Assembly: GCF_026262575.1 (NCBI RefSeq)
Contig: NZ_JAPKFL010000006.1
Coordinates: 124,001-188,000, forward strand
Direction: 5' to 3'
DNA: 64,000 nt
Source of the DNA: Streptomyces marinisediminis
GTDB lineage: Bacteria; Actinomycetota; Actinomycetes; Streptomycetales; Streptomycetaceae
Every line of letters begins with the position of its first letter. Position 1 is the stretch's first letter. A program made the translations under genes and the position numbers. Of this stretch, positions 1 to 9,326 are shown one piece after another. Below the pieces are notes generated by a model. It worked only from the letters and a program-made list of their open reading frames with translations. It had not been told where the DNA came from and did no database searches.

Positions 1-324
1 GAGGGTGACCCCGGGTGCCGCCGCGTCGTCGCCGACATAGGGCGGCACATCGGCAGCGGCGTGGCCAACCTCACCAACCTGCTCAACCCGAGCCGGGTCA
101 TCCTCGGCGGGGACCTCGCCGACGCCGGTGAGCTGGTGCTCGACCCGATCCGCGACTCCGTCGCGCGGTACGCCATCCCCAGCGCGGCCTGCGGGCTGAC
201 GGTCGTCCCCGGCGCGCTCGGCGGGCGGGCCGAGGTGCTGGGGGCGCTGGCGCTCGTGCTCAGCGAGATGGGTGACGCGCCCCTGCCGGCCGCACCGGCC
301 CACAGGAGCACGGCCACCGTGTAG
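1..324 (+). CDS. ROK family transcriptional regulator/sugar kinase, C-terminal part
   Basis: This is the last 107 codons of a gene that enters from the left edge; the frame is open from base 1 to a TAG at 322-324. The residues GSGVANLTNLLNPSRVILGG followed by a run ending in GGRAEVLGAL are typical of the C-terminal lobe of ROK proteins, where the sugar-binding kinase fold closes. The DNA-binding N-terminus, if there is one, lies outside the window. In S. coelicolor the ROK regulator Rok7B7 sits directly upstream of xylFGH, and the same order here suggests an orthologue. That assignment rests on synteny and a fragment only. Confidence 0.85.
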   Translation, partial: EGDPGCRRVVADIGRHIGSGVANLTNLLNPSRVILGGDLADAGELVLDPIRDSVARYAIPSAACGLTVVPGALGGRAEVLGALALVLSEMGDAPLPAAPAHRSTATV

Positions 325-572
325 CCGCACCCGGTGCGCGCTGGTCGCCCGGTGCGCCCGGGCCGCCGGTGCGTACCGGCCGCTTCAGCGCGCACCGACG
401 GCGTCCGGCCTGTCGGGCCATGCCGGGCCGGCCGGTACGCGCGCCGGGCGCGCCCCGCGTCCCGGCGCGTCCGCTCCCCGGCACCGGGCGCCCGGCCCTC
501 CCGCTCGGGCGCGGCCGACGACGTACGGCTTCACGGCTTCCACGGAACGCGATGTTGCTCGACCGTTGTTGA
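325..572. other. Non-coding GC-rich gap between the ROK gene and xylF promoter
   Basis: I see no credible gene here. The stretch is GC-rich and low in complexity (repeated CCGGTGCG-type words). Overlapping open frames on both strands look like composition artefacts. It ends in a locally AT-richer segment (from about 550) that carries the xylF control region. Confidence 0.6.
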
Positions 573-632
573 TTTACTTCTTGACGACATCCTCCGGCGA
601 CGGTTGACTTCCCCGCACCTCGGTCGCGATGA
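573..632 (+). promoter_or_regulatory. xylF upstream control region with a Rok7B7-like site
   Basis: Bases 573-585 read TTTACTTCTTGAC. This fits at every position the Rok7B7 binding consensus that I recall from S. coelicolor work (TTKAMKHSTTSAV). Two TTGAC elements lie at 581-585 and 604-608. TTGACT at 604-609 could be a -35 with a weak -10 (GATGAC) near 628-633. The region is the most AT-rich part of the gap. The recalled consensus and the promoter hexamers are inference. Confidence 0.5.
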
Positions 633-659
633 CGCGGCCACGTCAGGGAGGTGCCCCAC

Positions 660-1772
660 ATGAACGCGACGCTCCGTCGTGCCGCAGCCGTCCTCGCCGC
701 CTCCGCCGCGGCCGTCTCGCTCGCCGCCTGCGGCAGCGCCGAACAAGCCGGTGAAAACGGCGGTTCGGACGGCAAGAACGGCGACCGGAAGGACGGTCCG
801 CTCTCCATCGGCCTGCTGCTGCCGGAGGACCAGACCGCCCGCTACGAGAAGTTCGACCGCCCGCTGATCGAGGGGAAGATCGAGCAGCTCTGCCCCGACT
901 GCACGGTCACCTACGTCAACGCCAAGCAGGACGCGTCCGTCCAGCAGCAGCAGATGAACTCGATGATCACCAAGCAGGTCGACGTGATCATCCTGGACGC
1001 CGTGGACGCCAAGTCCATCGCGGGCTCGGTCCAGGCCGCCGACGACGCCGGTATCCCCGTCGTCGCCTACGACCGCCTCGCCGAAGGCCCGATCGACGCG
1101 TACACCTCCTTCGACAACGAGGAGGTCGGCCGGGTCCAGGGCACCGCGCTGCTGGAGGAGATCGGGAAGGCCGGCGGTGACGGGCAGATCGTCATGATGA
1201 ACGGCTCGCCCACCGACCCCAACGCCGCCATGTTCAAGAAGGGCGCCCTGTCGGTGCTGGAGGGCGAGGTCGAGATCGGCAAGTCCTACGACACCACGGA
1301 GTGGAAGCCGAGCGAGGCCAACAAGAACATGAACGGCGCCATCGCCGCGCTCGGCGAGGAGAACATCGTCGGCGTCTACTCGGCCAACGACGGCATGGCC
1401 GGCGGCATCATCACCGCGCTCAAGGAGGCGGACTTCGCCGAGCTGCCGCCCGTCACCGGGCAGGACGCCGAGATCGCCGGCGTCCAGCGGATCGTGGCCG
1501 GCGAGCAGTTCATGAGCGTCTACAAGCCGTACCGCCCGGAGGCCGAGGCGGCGGCCGAGATGGCCATCGCGCTGGCCCGGGGGGAGGAGCCCGAGGCCGA
1601 GTCGACCGTGGACAGCGCCACCACCGAGGGGGTGCCGGCCACGCTCATCACGCCGGTGGCGCTCACCGTGGACAACCTCGAGGAGACGGTCTTCAAGGAC
1701 GGCCTGTACACGCTGGAGGAGGTCTGCACGCCCGAGTACCGCACCGCGTGCGAGGAAGCGGGCCTGATGTAA
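660..1772 (+). CDS. xylF: Xylose-type ABC transporter substrate-binding lipoprotein
   Basis: A 370-residue extracellular solute-binding lipoprotein of the sugar-binding (periplasmic-binding-protein-like I) family. The signal peptide ends in a lipobox (VSLAAC, Cys24), and the mature part begins with a Gly/Asp/Lys-rich linker. The body has the family features: IGLLLPEDQTARYEKFDRPL, VIILDAVDAKSIAGSV, and VVAYDRLAEG near the ligand cleft. ATG 660 is chosen because AGGGAGG at 645-651 sits 8 nt before it; an in-frame GTG at 651 overlaps that ribosome-binding site. It is followed by an ATPase and a permease gene in the same direction, and matches the xylF position of Streptomyces. The ligand (xylose) is inferred from synteny. 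Confidence 0.92.
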   Translation: MNATLRRAAAVLAASAAAVSLAACGSAEQAGENGGSDGKNGDRKDGPLSIGLLLPEDQTARYEKFDRPLIEGKIEQLCPDCTVTYVNAKQDASVQQQQMNSMITKQVDVIILDAVDAKSIAGSVQAADDAGIPVVAYDRLAEGPIDAYTSFDNEEVGRVQGTALLEEIGKAGGDGQIVMMNGSPTDPNAAMFKKGALSVLEGEVEIGKSYDTTEWKPSEANKNMNGAIAALGEENIVGVYSANDGMAGGIITALKEADFAELPPVTGQDAEIAGVQRIVAGEQFMSVYKPYRPEAEAAAEMAIALARGEEPEAESTVDSATTEGVPATLITPVALTVDNLEETVFKDGLYTLEEVCTPEYRTACEEAGLM

Positions 1773-1846
1773 GCGGCCGCCGCCCCGTCCCCGGGCCGCC
1801 CGCCGCCGCTCCGCTCCTTCGCACCCCTCCCCAGGAGTTGATCCCC

Positions 1847-2626
1847 ATGTCCGCTACGCCGGTACTGGCGTTGCGCGGAGTCTCCAAGCGCTTCGGCGCC
1901 GTGCAGGCGCTCACCGACGTCCACCTGGCCGTCCACGCGGGCGAAGTGGTCGCCCTCGTCGGCGACAACGGCGCCGGGAAGTCCACGCTCGTCAAGGCCA
2001 TCGCCGGGGTCGGCCCGGCCGACGAGGGCGCGTTCGTCTGGCAGGGCAGGCCCGAGCGCGTGACCCGCCCGCACGACGCCCAGGCCCTCGGCGTCGCGAC
2101 CGTCTACCAGGACCTCGCGCTCTGCGACAACCTCGACGTCGTCGGCAACCTCTTCCTCGGCCGGGAGATCCACCGCTCCGGCGTGCTGGACGAGGTGGAG
2201 ATGGAGCGCCGCAGCCGTGAGCTGCTGCAGACGCTCTCCATCCGCATCCCGAGCGTGCGCATCCCCGTGGCCTCGCTCTCCGGCGGGCAGCGCCAGACGG
2301 TCGCCATCGCCCGGTCCATGCTCGGCGAGCCCAGCCTCGTCATCCTCGACGAACCGACCGCGGCGCTGGGCGTCGAGCAGACGGCCCAGGTGCTCGACCT
2401 GGTGGAACGCCTGCGCGAGCGCGGACTGGCCGTGCTGCTCATCAGCCACAACATGGCCGACGTGAAGGCGGTCGCCGACACGGTGGCCGTCTTGCGCCTC
2501 GGCCGCAACAACGGCGTCTTCGACGTGGCGACCACCTCCCAGGAAGAGGTCATCGCCGCCATCACCGGCGCCACGGAGAACGCCGTCACCCGCCGCAAGG
2601 CCCGCACCGCGGAGGCACCGCAGTGA
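1847..2626 (+). CDS. xylG: Sugar ABC transporter ATP-binding protein
   Basis: A 259-residue single-domain ABC ATPase that powers the sugar importer. Walker A is GDNGAGKST near residue 40, the signature is SLSGGQRQTVAIARSM, Walker B is LVILDEPTAALG, and the switch histidine is in LLISHNM. Many monosaccharide importers have a duplicated ATPase of about 500 residues; this one has a single domain, as in Streptomyces XylG. ATG 1847 has AGGAG at about 1833-1837. The stop overlaps the GTG start of the permease (GTGA), which suggests translational coupling. Confidence 0.93.
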   Translation: MSATPVLALRGVSKRFGAVQALTDVHLAVHAGEVVALVGDNGAGKSTLVKAIAGVGPADEGAFVWQGRPERVTRPHDAQALGVATVYQDLALCDNLDVVGNLFLGREIHRSGVLDEVEMERRSRELLQTLSIRIPSVRIPVASLSGGQRQTVAIARSMLGEPSLVILDEPTAALGVEQTAQVLDLVERLRERGLAVLLISHNMADVKAVADTVAVLRLGRNNGVFDVATTSQEEVIAAITGATENAVTRRKARTAEAPQ

Positions 2627-3915
2627 GCACCGACGTGACCAAGAGCCAGGGCGAGCCGGGCGGCGCCGCGCACGACGGCGCCGCCCCGGCCGCCGTCCCC
2701 GCCACCGACCCCCGGCTGCTGGTGCGCGAGCAGGGCCTGGCCGGGTACTGGGCGGACTTCACCCGCCGCATGCGCAGCGGCGAACTGGGCTCGGTGCCCG
2801 TCGTCGTCGGACTGGCCGTCATCTGGCTGGTGTTCTGGCTGCTGGACGACAAGTTCCTCTCCGCGCAGAACCTCAGCAACCTGTCGGTCTACGTCGTCGG
2901 CACCGGCCTGATCTCCGTCGGCGTGGTCTTCGTGCTGCTGCTGGGCGAGATCGACCTGTCCGTCGGCTCGGTGAGCGGGCTGGCCGGTGCGGTCTTCGCC
3001 GTGCTCGCCGTCAACGAGGGCGTACCCGAGTGGCTGGCCCTGGTGGCCGCCCTGCTGACGGGCTGTCTGGCCGGCGTCGTGCACGGCTTCTTCTTCGCCC
3101 GCGTGGGCGTGCCCGCCTTCGTCGTCACCCTGGCCGGGCTGCTGTTCTGGAACGGGCTGATGCTCCAGGTGCTGGCGTCCGACGGCACGATCAACCTGCG
3201 CGACGGCGGCCTGGTGCGGCAGCTGACCAGCTACTACTTCACCGATGTCGCCGCCGCCTACGGCCTGGCCCTGATCGCGGTGCTGGGCTACTTCACGGCG
3301 CAGTGGCACGAGCACCGCAGGCGCACCGCCGCCCAGGTGCCCGCGCGTCCGGTGAACGAGATCGTGGTCCGCACGGCGGTGCTGGCGGCGCTCGCGTTCG
3401 CCGCCGCGTACATGCTCAACCAGTACCGGGGGCTGCCGCTGGCCCTGCTGGTCTTCCTCGCGGTGCTCGTCGCCTTCGACTTCCTGCTGCGCCGCACCGG
3501 GTACGGTCGCCGGGTCTTCGCGCTGGGCGGCAACACCGAGGCCGCCCGCCGGGCCGGCATCGACGTCGCGGCCGTGCGGATCTCCGTCTTCGCCCTCGCG
3601 GGCACGCTGGCGGCCTTCGGCGGGCTGCTCATCGCCTCCCGCATCGCGGCCGCGAACCAGGGCGCGGGCTCGGGCGTGCTGCTGATGGAGGCCATCGCCG
3701 CGGCCGTCATCGGCGGCACCAGCCTCTTCGGCGGCCGGGGCACGGTGTGGTCGGCGCTGCTGGGCATGCTGGTGATCGGGTCCATCTCCAACGGGCTGGC
3801 CCTGCTGGGCAGCCCGTCCCACGTCCAATACATGATCACGGGTGCGGTGCTGCTGGCGGCGGTGGTCATCGACTCCGTCTCGCGCCGCACGCAGCGGACG
3901 GCCGGACGCACCTGA
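2623..3915 (+). CDS. xylH: Sugar ABC transporter permease
   Basis: A 430-residue integral membrane permease of the ribose/xylose type (branched-chain permease superfamily). A cytoplasmic N-terminal extension of about 60 residues precedes repeated hydrophobic segments. The family signatures GEIDLSVGSVSGLAGA and, near the C-terminus, GGTSLFGGRGTVWSALLGML are both present. The GTG start overlaps the xylG stop by 4 nt. With xylF and xylG it forms a complete three-gene importer, ended by the strong hairpin at 3924-3979. Confidence 0.93.
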   Translation: MSTDVTKSQGEPGGAAHDGAAPAAVPATDPRLLVREQGLAGYWADFTRRMRSGELGSVPVVVGLAVIWLVFWLLDDKFLSAQNLSNLSVYVVGTGLISVGVVFVLLLGEIDLSVGSVSGLAGAVFAVLAVNEGVPEWLALVAALLTGCLAGVVHGFFFARVGVPAFVVTLAGLLFWNGLMLQVLASDGTINLRDGGLVRQLTSYYFTDVAAAYGLALIAVLGYFTAQWHEHRRRTAAQVPARPVNEIVVRTAVLAALAFAAAYMLNQYRGLPLALLVFLAVLVAFDFLLRRTGYGRRVFALGGNTEAARRAGIDVAAVRISVFALAGTLAAFGGLLIASRIAAANQGAGSGVLLMEAIAAAVIGGTSLFGGRGTVWSALLGMLVIGSISNGLALLGSPSHVQYMITGAVLLAAVVIDSVSRRTQRTAGRT

Positions 3916-3923
3916 CCGGAGCA

Positions 3924-3979
3924 CCCCGCGGCTTCGCCCCGCACGCCGGACGGTCGGCGTGCGGGGCGAAGCCGCGGGG
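3924..3979. terminator. Bidirectional hairpin terminator between xylH and the ricin-type gene
   Basis: Bases 3924-3948 and 3955-3979 are perfect reverse complements: a 25-bp stem with a 6-nt loop (GACGGT). It lies just after the xylH stop and before the end of the convergent gene ending at 4025. Position and symmetry suit a terminator for both strands. There is no T tract, as usual in Streptomyces. Confidence 0.8.
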
Positions 3980-4024
3980 CGGGACCGCCCCCGCGCCGGG
4001 TGGGCGGCGCGGGGGCGGGGCTCG

Positions 4025-4582
4025 TCAGACGCTCTGCGCGGTGAAGCGCTGGTGCGCCAGGCCGTGGCACGTCCACTGGATGATCGGGGTCCGCGCCTGC
4101 GGCGTGCGGGTCTGGTCCATGCACTTGCCGCTGTACTTGTTGACCAGGGTGAACTCCTTGCCGTTCTCGACCGGCACGCGGGCCCAGAGCTGGTCCTCGT
4201 AGCCGCTGTTGCAGCCGTACCCGGTGAGCTCGTGCCCGTTCTCCACGCTGTGGTAGCCGTTCACCAGGCAGGTGCCCGACGCCTTGTTGCGGAGCTGGAA
4301 CCAGTCGCCCTGCACCGGGACGACCTCCCACTGCTGGTTCGCGCCGCCGTGGTACGGGTAGGTGATGACCGGGGTCCCCGGCCGCGCGGAGCTGCCCGCG
4401 AGGTCGACGACGAGGTTGGAGTTCTTGACGCTGCGCAGCACCAGGGTCTGCGCCGTCGGTGCCGCTTCCGCGGCGGCCTCGGCAGCCGGAGCGGCGGCAC
4501 CGGCCGGGTTGGCCGACAGCCCGGCGAAGGCCAGGCCGAGCAGGGCCGTGACGGCGAGCAGCTTCCTACGGAACATGGGCAT
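4025..4582 (-). CDS. Secreted ricin-type beta-trefoil lectin domain protein
   Basis: A 185-residue exported protein: positively charged start, hydrophobic core (LLAVTALLGLAFAGLSA) and an Ala/Glu-rich linker, then one beta-trefoil domain from about residue 45. The trefoil repeats show as NQQWEVVP, EDQLWARVP and a degenerate HQRFTAQSV, each with the Q-x-W/F hallmark. Two pairs of cysteines may form disulfides. Such domains bind galactose or xylose residues, and the neighbouring xylose importer is suggestive, but no catalytic domain is attached. Two ATGs are possible (4582 and 4576); AGGAAGG sits about 4 nt before the first and 10 nt before the second. Confidence 0.85.
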   Translation of the reverse strand: MPMFRRKLLAVTALLGLAFAGLSANPAGAAAPAAEAAAEAAPTAQTLVLRSVKNSNLVVDLAGSSARPGTPVITYPYHGGANQQWEVVPVQGDWFQLRNKASGTCLVNGYHSVENGHELTGYGCNSGYEDQLWARVPVENGKEFTLVNKYSGKCMDQTRTPQARTPIIQWTCHGLAHQRFTAQSV

Positions 4583-4826
4583 GGTTCCTTCCTAGCGGCA
4601 GGTCCCCGCGGCGTGCGGGGCGTGCGGTGCCCATGCTTCCCGGCGGAGCGGCCCGTCCGCCGCCTTTGCGGAGCGAAACCACCGATACGGGCGGCGCAGG
4701 CGCGCGGGGCGCGGCACGGTGGTGCGCCTGGCGTCTGTCGGATCGTCAGACTTTTCTGTCAGACCTTTCCGTCAGACCTTCCCGGCGGACCTTTGCGGCG
4801 CCACCGGCGCCAGCACCAGGGTGCCC

Positions 4827-6101
4827 CTACTCCGCCTGCGGCGCCGGAGCCGGGGCGGCCACGTGCGCGGCCACCGCGTCGGCCGCGCGCCGGCCGGAGG
4901 CCAGGGCGCCCTCGATGGAGCTGGTGGCGCGGTGGTCGCCGCACACGAAGAGCCCGCCCACCCGAACGGGCCGCCGGAAGGGGTGGGGAGCGGTCATGTC
5001 GGGCAGAGCGTGCGGGATGTTGTAGGTGGCCAGGTGCTCCCAACCGCCGGTGTCCGTGCGGTACAGCGTGGCCAGCCGCCGCCGCACGCGGGCCTCGACG
5101 TCCGTGCCGGGCGCGTGCGGGTCCCCGTGCAGGAACGTCGTGGCCACCAGCGTGCGCCCGGCGGGCCCGTACGAGGGCGCCGCCGCGTTGACGACGACGG
5201 TGTTGGCGACGGGGGAGCGGTCGGCGTCCACCAGCAGGGTGGCGCCGGGGGCGGGGGAGCCGTCCACGGCGTGGTAGAGCGTGGTCAGCCCCTTCCAGCG
5301 CGGCGTGGGCAGCCCCGGCAGCAGGCGGCCCGCGGCGTCCGCGTCGGTCGCGACGACCACCGCCCCGGCGTGCACCGTGCCCTCGCCGGTGACCACCCGG
5401 TCGGGCGCCACCTCCCGCGCCACGGTGTGCAGCCGCAACGCTCCGGGCGGCAGGTCGCGGGCCAACTGCTCCGGTATCTGCTGCATCCCGGCGTCCGGCA
5501 CCCCGGCCTCGCCGCGCACGAACATCCGCAGCATGAGCTCCACGAACCGGCTCGACGTGGCGCCCCGGGAGTCGAGCGTCACCCCGGCGAAGAACGGCCT
5601 CAGCACCTTCCCGATCACCGGCTCGGTCAGTCCCCGGCGCTGCCAGGCGCGCAGTGCCGGCTCGTCGGTGCGGCGCAGCAGCCGGCGCGCGGGCAGCGCG
5701 GCGGCGCCGGACGCGTACGCGGCCAGGGCCAGCCGGCCGCGCAGCGGGCCCAGCGGCGCGCGCAGGGCCCGCACCGCGTCCCGGGGGTCGCGGCGGGGGT
5801 CGCCCAGCCGGAACAGCCGCCCTTCGGAGAACACCCGCAGACCCCGCTCGAACGGGCGCAGGTCCAAACGCTCCACGTCGAGCTGGCGGCGCACCTCGGG
5901 ATAGGCGGTGTTGAGCACCTGGAAGCCGCGGTCCAGCAGGAACCCGTCGACGGTGTCCGTGCGCACCCGGCCGCCGACCGCGTCCCCGGCCTCCAGCACC
6001 AGGACCTCCAGGCCGCGCGCCGTCAGCGCGCGGGCGGCGGCGAGCCCGGCCAGCCCCGCCCCCACCACCACGACGTCGCACCGCTTCGCTATCGCGTCCA
6101 T
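4827..6101 (-). CDS. FAD-dependent amine oxidase/phytoene desaturase-like oxidoreductase
   Basis: A 424-residue flavoprotein. The N-terminus carries the dinucleotide-binding motif [20 protein letters not shown], followed by [15 protein letters not shown], the GG-x-R-type second motif of the amine oxidase and phytoene desaturase family. The C-terminal FAD contact region is [20 protein letters not shown]. The substrate cannot be read from sequence; homologues are annotated as NAD(P)/FAD-dependent oxidoreductases. ATG 6101 was chosen because it immediately precedes the Rossmann motif; a GTG a few codons upstream is possible. It is divergent from the gene at 6330. Confidence 0.85.
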   Translation of the reverse strand: MDAIAKRCDVVVVGAGLAGLAAARALTARGLEVLVLEAGDAVGGRVRTDTVDGFLLDRGFQVLNTAYPEVRRQLDVERLDLRPFERGLRVFSEGRLFRLGDPRRDPRDAVRALRAPLGPLRGRLALAAYASGAAALPARRLLRRTDEPALRAWQRRGLTEPVIGKVLRPFFAGVTLDSRGATSSRFVELMLRMFVRGEAGVPDAGMQQIPEQLARDLPPGALRLHTVAREVAPDRVVTGEGTVHAGAVVVATDADAAGRLLPGLPTPRWKGLTTLYHAVDGSPAPGATLLVDADRSPVANTVVVNAAAPSYGPAGRTLVATTFLHGDPHAPGTDVEARVRRRLATLYRTDTGGWEHLATYNIPHALPDMTAPHPFRRPVRVGGLFVCGDHRATSSIEGALASGRRAADAVAAHVAAPAPAPQAE

Positions 6102-6329
6102 CACCGCCCGGGTGACCGCGAGCGAGCCGGCCCAAACCCCGCGTGCACCCCGCCCCGCCCGGGCGCCGCCGCGCGCCGGGCGCGGCCCGGACCCGCCCCC
6201 GCCGCCCCCGCCGCGAGCGACCCCGCCCCCCCCGGAGAGGCGGACGCGAAGGACCGCCGACCGGGTGACATCTCGCCCCGCTCGCCGGGCGCGGGCGCGG
6301 AAACGGCCCCCACGGGGTACGCGGGCGCC

Positions 6330-6797
6330 ATGCAGACCTTCCTCCCCTACCCGGACTTCCCGGAGGCCGCGGCCACCCTGGACCGCCGCCGGCTGGGCAA
6401 GCAGCGCGTGGAGGCGCTGCAGGTGCTGCGCGGCCTCACCGTGCCCGGGTACGGGTGGCGGCACCACCCGGCGGTGCGGATGTGGACGGGGTACGCCGAG
6501 GCGCTCGTGCGGTACGGCCTGGACGTGTGCCGGGTGTGGTGCGAGGGCGGCGGCAAGGACACCTGCGCCGCCACCATGCTGGCCGACCTCGCGGCCGCCG
6601 GGCGCGCGGAGCCCGTCCGCACCCAGCGCGAGCTGGCCGCGGCCGGGGAGCTGCCGCCGTGGCTGGGGGACGCGGCGTTCCACCGCAGCCACCAGTCCGC
6701 GCTCGTCCGCAAGGACCCCGCCCACTACCGGCCCCGCTTCCCTGGCGTTCCGGACGACCTTCCCTATGTGTGGCCGGCGTCCGACCGGGAAACCTGA
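6330..6797 (+). CDS. MSMEG_6728-type protein, pyrimidine dimer DNA glycosylase-like
   Basis: A 155-residue protein of the family annotated after M. smegmatis MSMEG_6728. It shares the N-terminal pattern of T4 endonuclease V-like proteins ([20 protein letters not shown], then [15 protein letters not shown]), and later [13 protein letters not shown] ahead of [12 protein letters not shown] role in recognising damaged DNA or RNA is suggested by the family fold; activity is not established from sequence. ATG 6330 is the first codon that starts this conserved block. No strong Shine-Dalgarno is visible. Confidence 0.8.
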   Translation: MQTFLPYPDFPEAAATLDRRRLGKQRVEALQVLRGLTVPGYGWRHHPAVRMWTGYAEALVRYGLDVCRVWCEGGGKDTCAATMLADLAAAGRAEPVRTQRELAAAGELPPWLGDAAFHRSHQSALVRKDPAHYRPRFPGVPDDLPYVWPASDRET

Positions 6798-6908
6798 CCG
6801 CGCGGCGCCGTGCGCTGTAAGGGCCACGTAAACTGCGTCGCCGACCGCTCGTGCCCCGTCACGTGCGGCCACCGGCACGCCCTGGAAACCGATCCGAAGG
6901 AGCCCCCG

Positions 6909-7079
6909 ATGACGTCGTCCGGCAGTCCCGAGGCGCCCATCTACGACAGTCTCATAGAGGAGCACGGCGACATCCTGGCCGAGTCGCGCAAGGTGGCCGA
7001 GGAGACGCAGCGGGAGGCGCGGGAGGCCATCGACTTCAGCGACGTGCGGGCCGCCCACCCGGGCGCGTCCCGGAGCTGA
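6909..7079 (+). CDS. Small conserved hypothetical protein
   Basis: A 56-residue hydrophilic, acidic protein with a predicted helical centre ([20 protein letters not shown]). AAGGAG at 6897-6902 is well spaced before ATG 6909. It has no recognisable domain or signal peptide. A short protein of this kind upstream of dxs appears in Streptomyces genomes as far as I recall. Function unknown. Confidence 0.7.
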   Translation: MTSSGSPEAPIYDSLIEEHGDILAESRKVAEETQREAREAIDFSDVRAAHPGASRS

Positions 7080-7234
7080 GCACCGCGCACGCGCACGGCA
7101 CGCGCCGGTCGCGCGAGGGCGCGCACCCCGGCGGGGTGACGCATCTCCCACCCACGCCAGGCGGCGCCGTCGGCGCGAATACTAGACTCGGGAAGATCGG
7201 TTGAGGCCGAACAGCCCGAGAGCAAGGAGGCTCA

Positions 7235-9250
7235 GTGCCAAAGGTGCCGCGCGAACCGCGACGACCGGAGACAGCGGGGAGCGAGCCTGCACGGGGACGG
7301 CCACTGCTGGCCCGCGTCCAGGGGCCGCGTGACCTCGACGGGCTCAGTCCGCAGCAGCTCGATCAGCTCGCCGCGGAGATCCGCTCGTTCCTGGTGCAGT
7401 CCGTGGCCCGGACCGGTGGCCACCTGGGCCCCAACCTGGGCGTGGTGGAGCTGACCATCGCCCTGCACCGGGTCTTCCACTCGCCCAGCGACAAGGTGCT
7501 CTTCGACACCGGCCACCAGTCCTACGTGCACAAGCTGCTCACCGGTCGCCAGGACTTCTCCCGCCTGCGCACCCGGGGCGGCCTGTCCGGCTACCCCTCG
7601 CGCGCCGAGTCCCCGCACGACGTCATCGAGAACAGCCACGCCTCCACGGTGCTCGGCTGGGCCGACGGCATCGCCAAGGCCAACGAGCTGCGCGAGACCG
7701 GCGACCACGTCGTCGCCGTCATCGGGGACGGCGCGCTGACCGGCGGCATGGCCTGGGAGGCGCTGAACAACATCGCCGCCGCCAAGGACCGCCCGCTGGT
7801 CATCGTCGTCAACGACAACGAGCGCTCCTACGCCCCCACCATCGGCGGCCTCGCCAACCACCTGGCCACCCTGCGCACCACGGACGGCTACGAGCGCTTC
7901 CTCGCGCGCGGCAAGGAGATGCTCAGCCGCACCCCCGTCGTCGGCAAGCCGCTCTACGGCACGCTGCACGGCGCCAAGAAGGGCCTGAAGGACGTCATCG
8001 CGCCGCAGGGCCTGTTCGAAGACCTGGGCCTGAAGTACATCGGCCCGATCGACGGGCACGACGTGACCGCGGTGGAGTCCGCGCTGCTGCGCGCCAAGCG
8101 GTTCGGCGGCCCGGTGATCGTGCACTGCCTGACCGAGAAGGGCCGCGGCTACCAGCCCGCCCGCCAGGACGACGCCGACCAGTTCCACGCGGTCGGCGTC
8201 ATCCACCCCGACACCGGCCTGCCCGTCTCCACCTCCGGCGCCGACTGGACGTCGGTGTTCTCCGAGGAGATGGTGCGCATCGGCCGGGAGCGGCAGGACG
8301 TCGTCGCGATCACCGCCGCGATGATGCGCCCCACCGGGCTGCACCCCTTCGCCGAGGCCTTCCCCGACCGGGTGTTCGACGTCGGCATCGCCGAGCAGCA
8401 CGGCGCGGTGTCCGCCGCCGGGCTGGCCACCGCCGGGCTGCACCCGGTCTTCGCCGTCTACGCCACCTTCCTCAACCGCGCCTTCGACCAGGTGCTGATG
8501 GACGTCGCCCTGCACCGGCTGGGCGTGACGTTCGTGCTGGACCGGGCGGGCGTGACCGGCTCGGACGGCGCCTCCCACAACGGCATGTGGGACATGTCCA
8601 TCCTCCAGGTCGTGCCCGGCCTGCGCCTGGCCGCGCCGCGCGACGCCGAGCAGCTGCGCGCCCAGCTCCGCGAGGCGGTCGCGGTGGACGACGCCCCCAC
8701 CGTGGTGCGCTACTCCAAGGGCGTCGTCGGCCCGGCCGTCCCGGCCGTGGGGGTCGTCGGCGGCATGGACGTGCTGCGCGAGCCCGGCAGCGACCGCCCC
8801 GACGTGCTGCTCGTCTCCGTCGGCGCGCTGGCCCCGATGTGCCTGGAGACCGCCGACCTGCTCGAACGGCAGGGCATCAGCACGACGGTGGTCGACCCGC
8901 GCTGGGTCAAGCCCGTCGACGAGGCGCTCGCCCCGCTGGCCGCCCGGCACCGGGTCGTCGTCACCGTCGAGGACAACTCCCGGGTGGGCGGTGTCGGCTC
9001 GGCCGTCTCCCAGGCCCTGCGCGACGCCGGGGTGGACGTGCCGCTGCGCGACTTCGGCATCCCGCCCCGCTTCCTCGACCACGCCTCGCGCAAGGAGGTG
9101 CTGGCCGAGATCGGGCTGACCGCCCCGGACGTGGCCCGCCAGGTCACCGGCCTGGTCGCCCAGCTCGACGGGCGCTACGGCGACGCGGACCCGCCCGCCG
9201 GAGCACCGGCCGCCGCCCCCGACCGGCAGCGCGAGTCCGCCCGCGACTGA
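7235..9250 (+). CDS. dxs: 1-deoxy-D-xylulose-5-phosphate synthase
   Basis: A 671-residue thiamine-diphosphate enzyme that condenses pyruvate and glyceraldehyde 3-phosphate, the first step of the MEP isoprenoid pathway. Visible features: [12 protein letters not shown] near residue 93, the ThDP motif beginning GDGALTGG near 164 and ending in [11 protein letters not shown] with the catalytic glutamate, [15 protein letters not shown] near 435, and a transketolase C-terminal domain. GTG 7235 has AAGGAGG at 7224-7230. The N-terminal 24 residues before the usual [11 protein letters not shown] start are an extension. A possible -10 (TAGACT, 7183-7188) lies about 45 nt upstream of the start. Confidence 0.95.
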   Translation: MPKVPREPRRPETAGSEPARGRPLLARVQGPRDLDGLSPQQLDQLAAEIRSFLVQSVARTGGHLGPNLGVVELTIALHRVFHSPSDKVLFDTGHQSYVHKLLTGRQDFSRLRTRGGLSGYPSRAESPHDVIENSHASTVLGWADGIAKANELRETGDHVVAVIGDGALTGGMAWEALNNIAAAKDRPLVIVVNDNERSYAPTIGGLANHLATLRTTDGYERFLARGKEMLSRTPVVGKPLYGTLHGAKKGLKDVIAPQGLFEDLGLKYIGPIDGHDVTAVESALLRAKRFGGPVIVHCLTEKGRGYQPARQDDADQFHAVGVIHPDTGLPVSTSGADWTSVFSEEMVRIGRERQDVVAITAAMMRPTGLHPFAEAFPDRVFDVGIAEQHGAVSAAGLATAGLHPVFAVYATFLNRAFDQVLMDVALHRLGVTFVLDRAGVTGSDGASHNGMWDMSILQVVPGLRLAAPRDAEQLRAQLREAVAVDDAPTVVRYSKGVVGPAVPAVGVVGGMDVLREPGSDRPDVLLVSVGALAPMCLETADLLERQGISTTVVDPRWVKPVDEALAPLAARHRVVVTVEDNSRVGGVGSAVSQALRDAGVDVPLRDFGIPPRFLDHASRKEVLAEIGLTAPDVARQVTGLVAQLDGRYGDADPPAGAPAAAPDRQRESARD

Positions 9251-9270
9251 CGCCCGCTCAGCCGTGCCCA

Positions 9271-9311
9271 CCGGCCCCGCACTCCGCCTCCCGGGCGGCG
9301 CGCGGGGCCGG
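9271..9311 (+). terminator. Hairpin terminator after dxs
   Basis: Bases 9271-9280 and 9302-9311 form a 10-bp perfect GC-rich stem (CCGGCCCCGC with GCGGGGCCGG). A nested smaller hairpin (CCGCC with GGCGG) lies inside the loop. It sits between the dxs stop and the next gene. Confidence 0.6.
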
Positions 9312-9326
9312 ATAGGGTGAGGCGTC

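Noticed and set aside
1301..1846. Extension of xylG far upstream into xylF
   Set aside because: The extra 180 codons are Arg/Gly/His-rich antisense-like sequence in another frame of xylF. ATG 1847 with AGGAG is the natural start.
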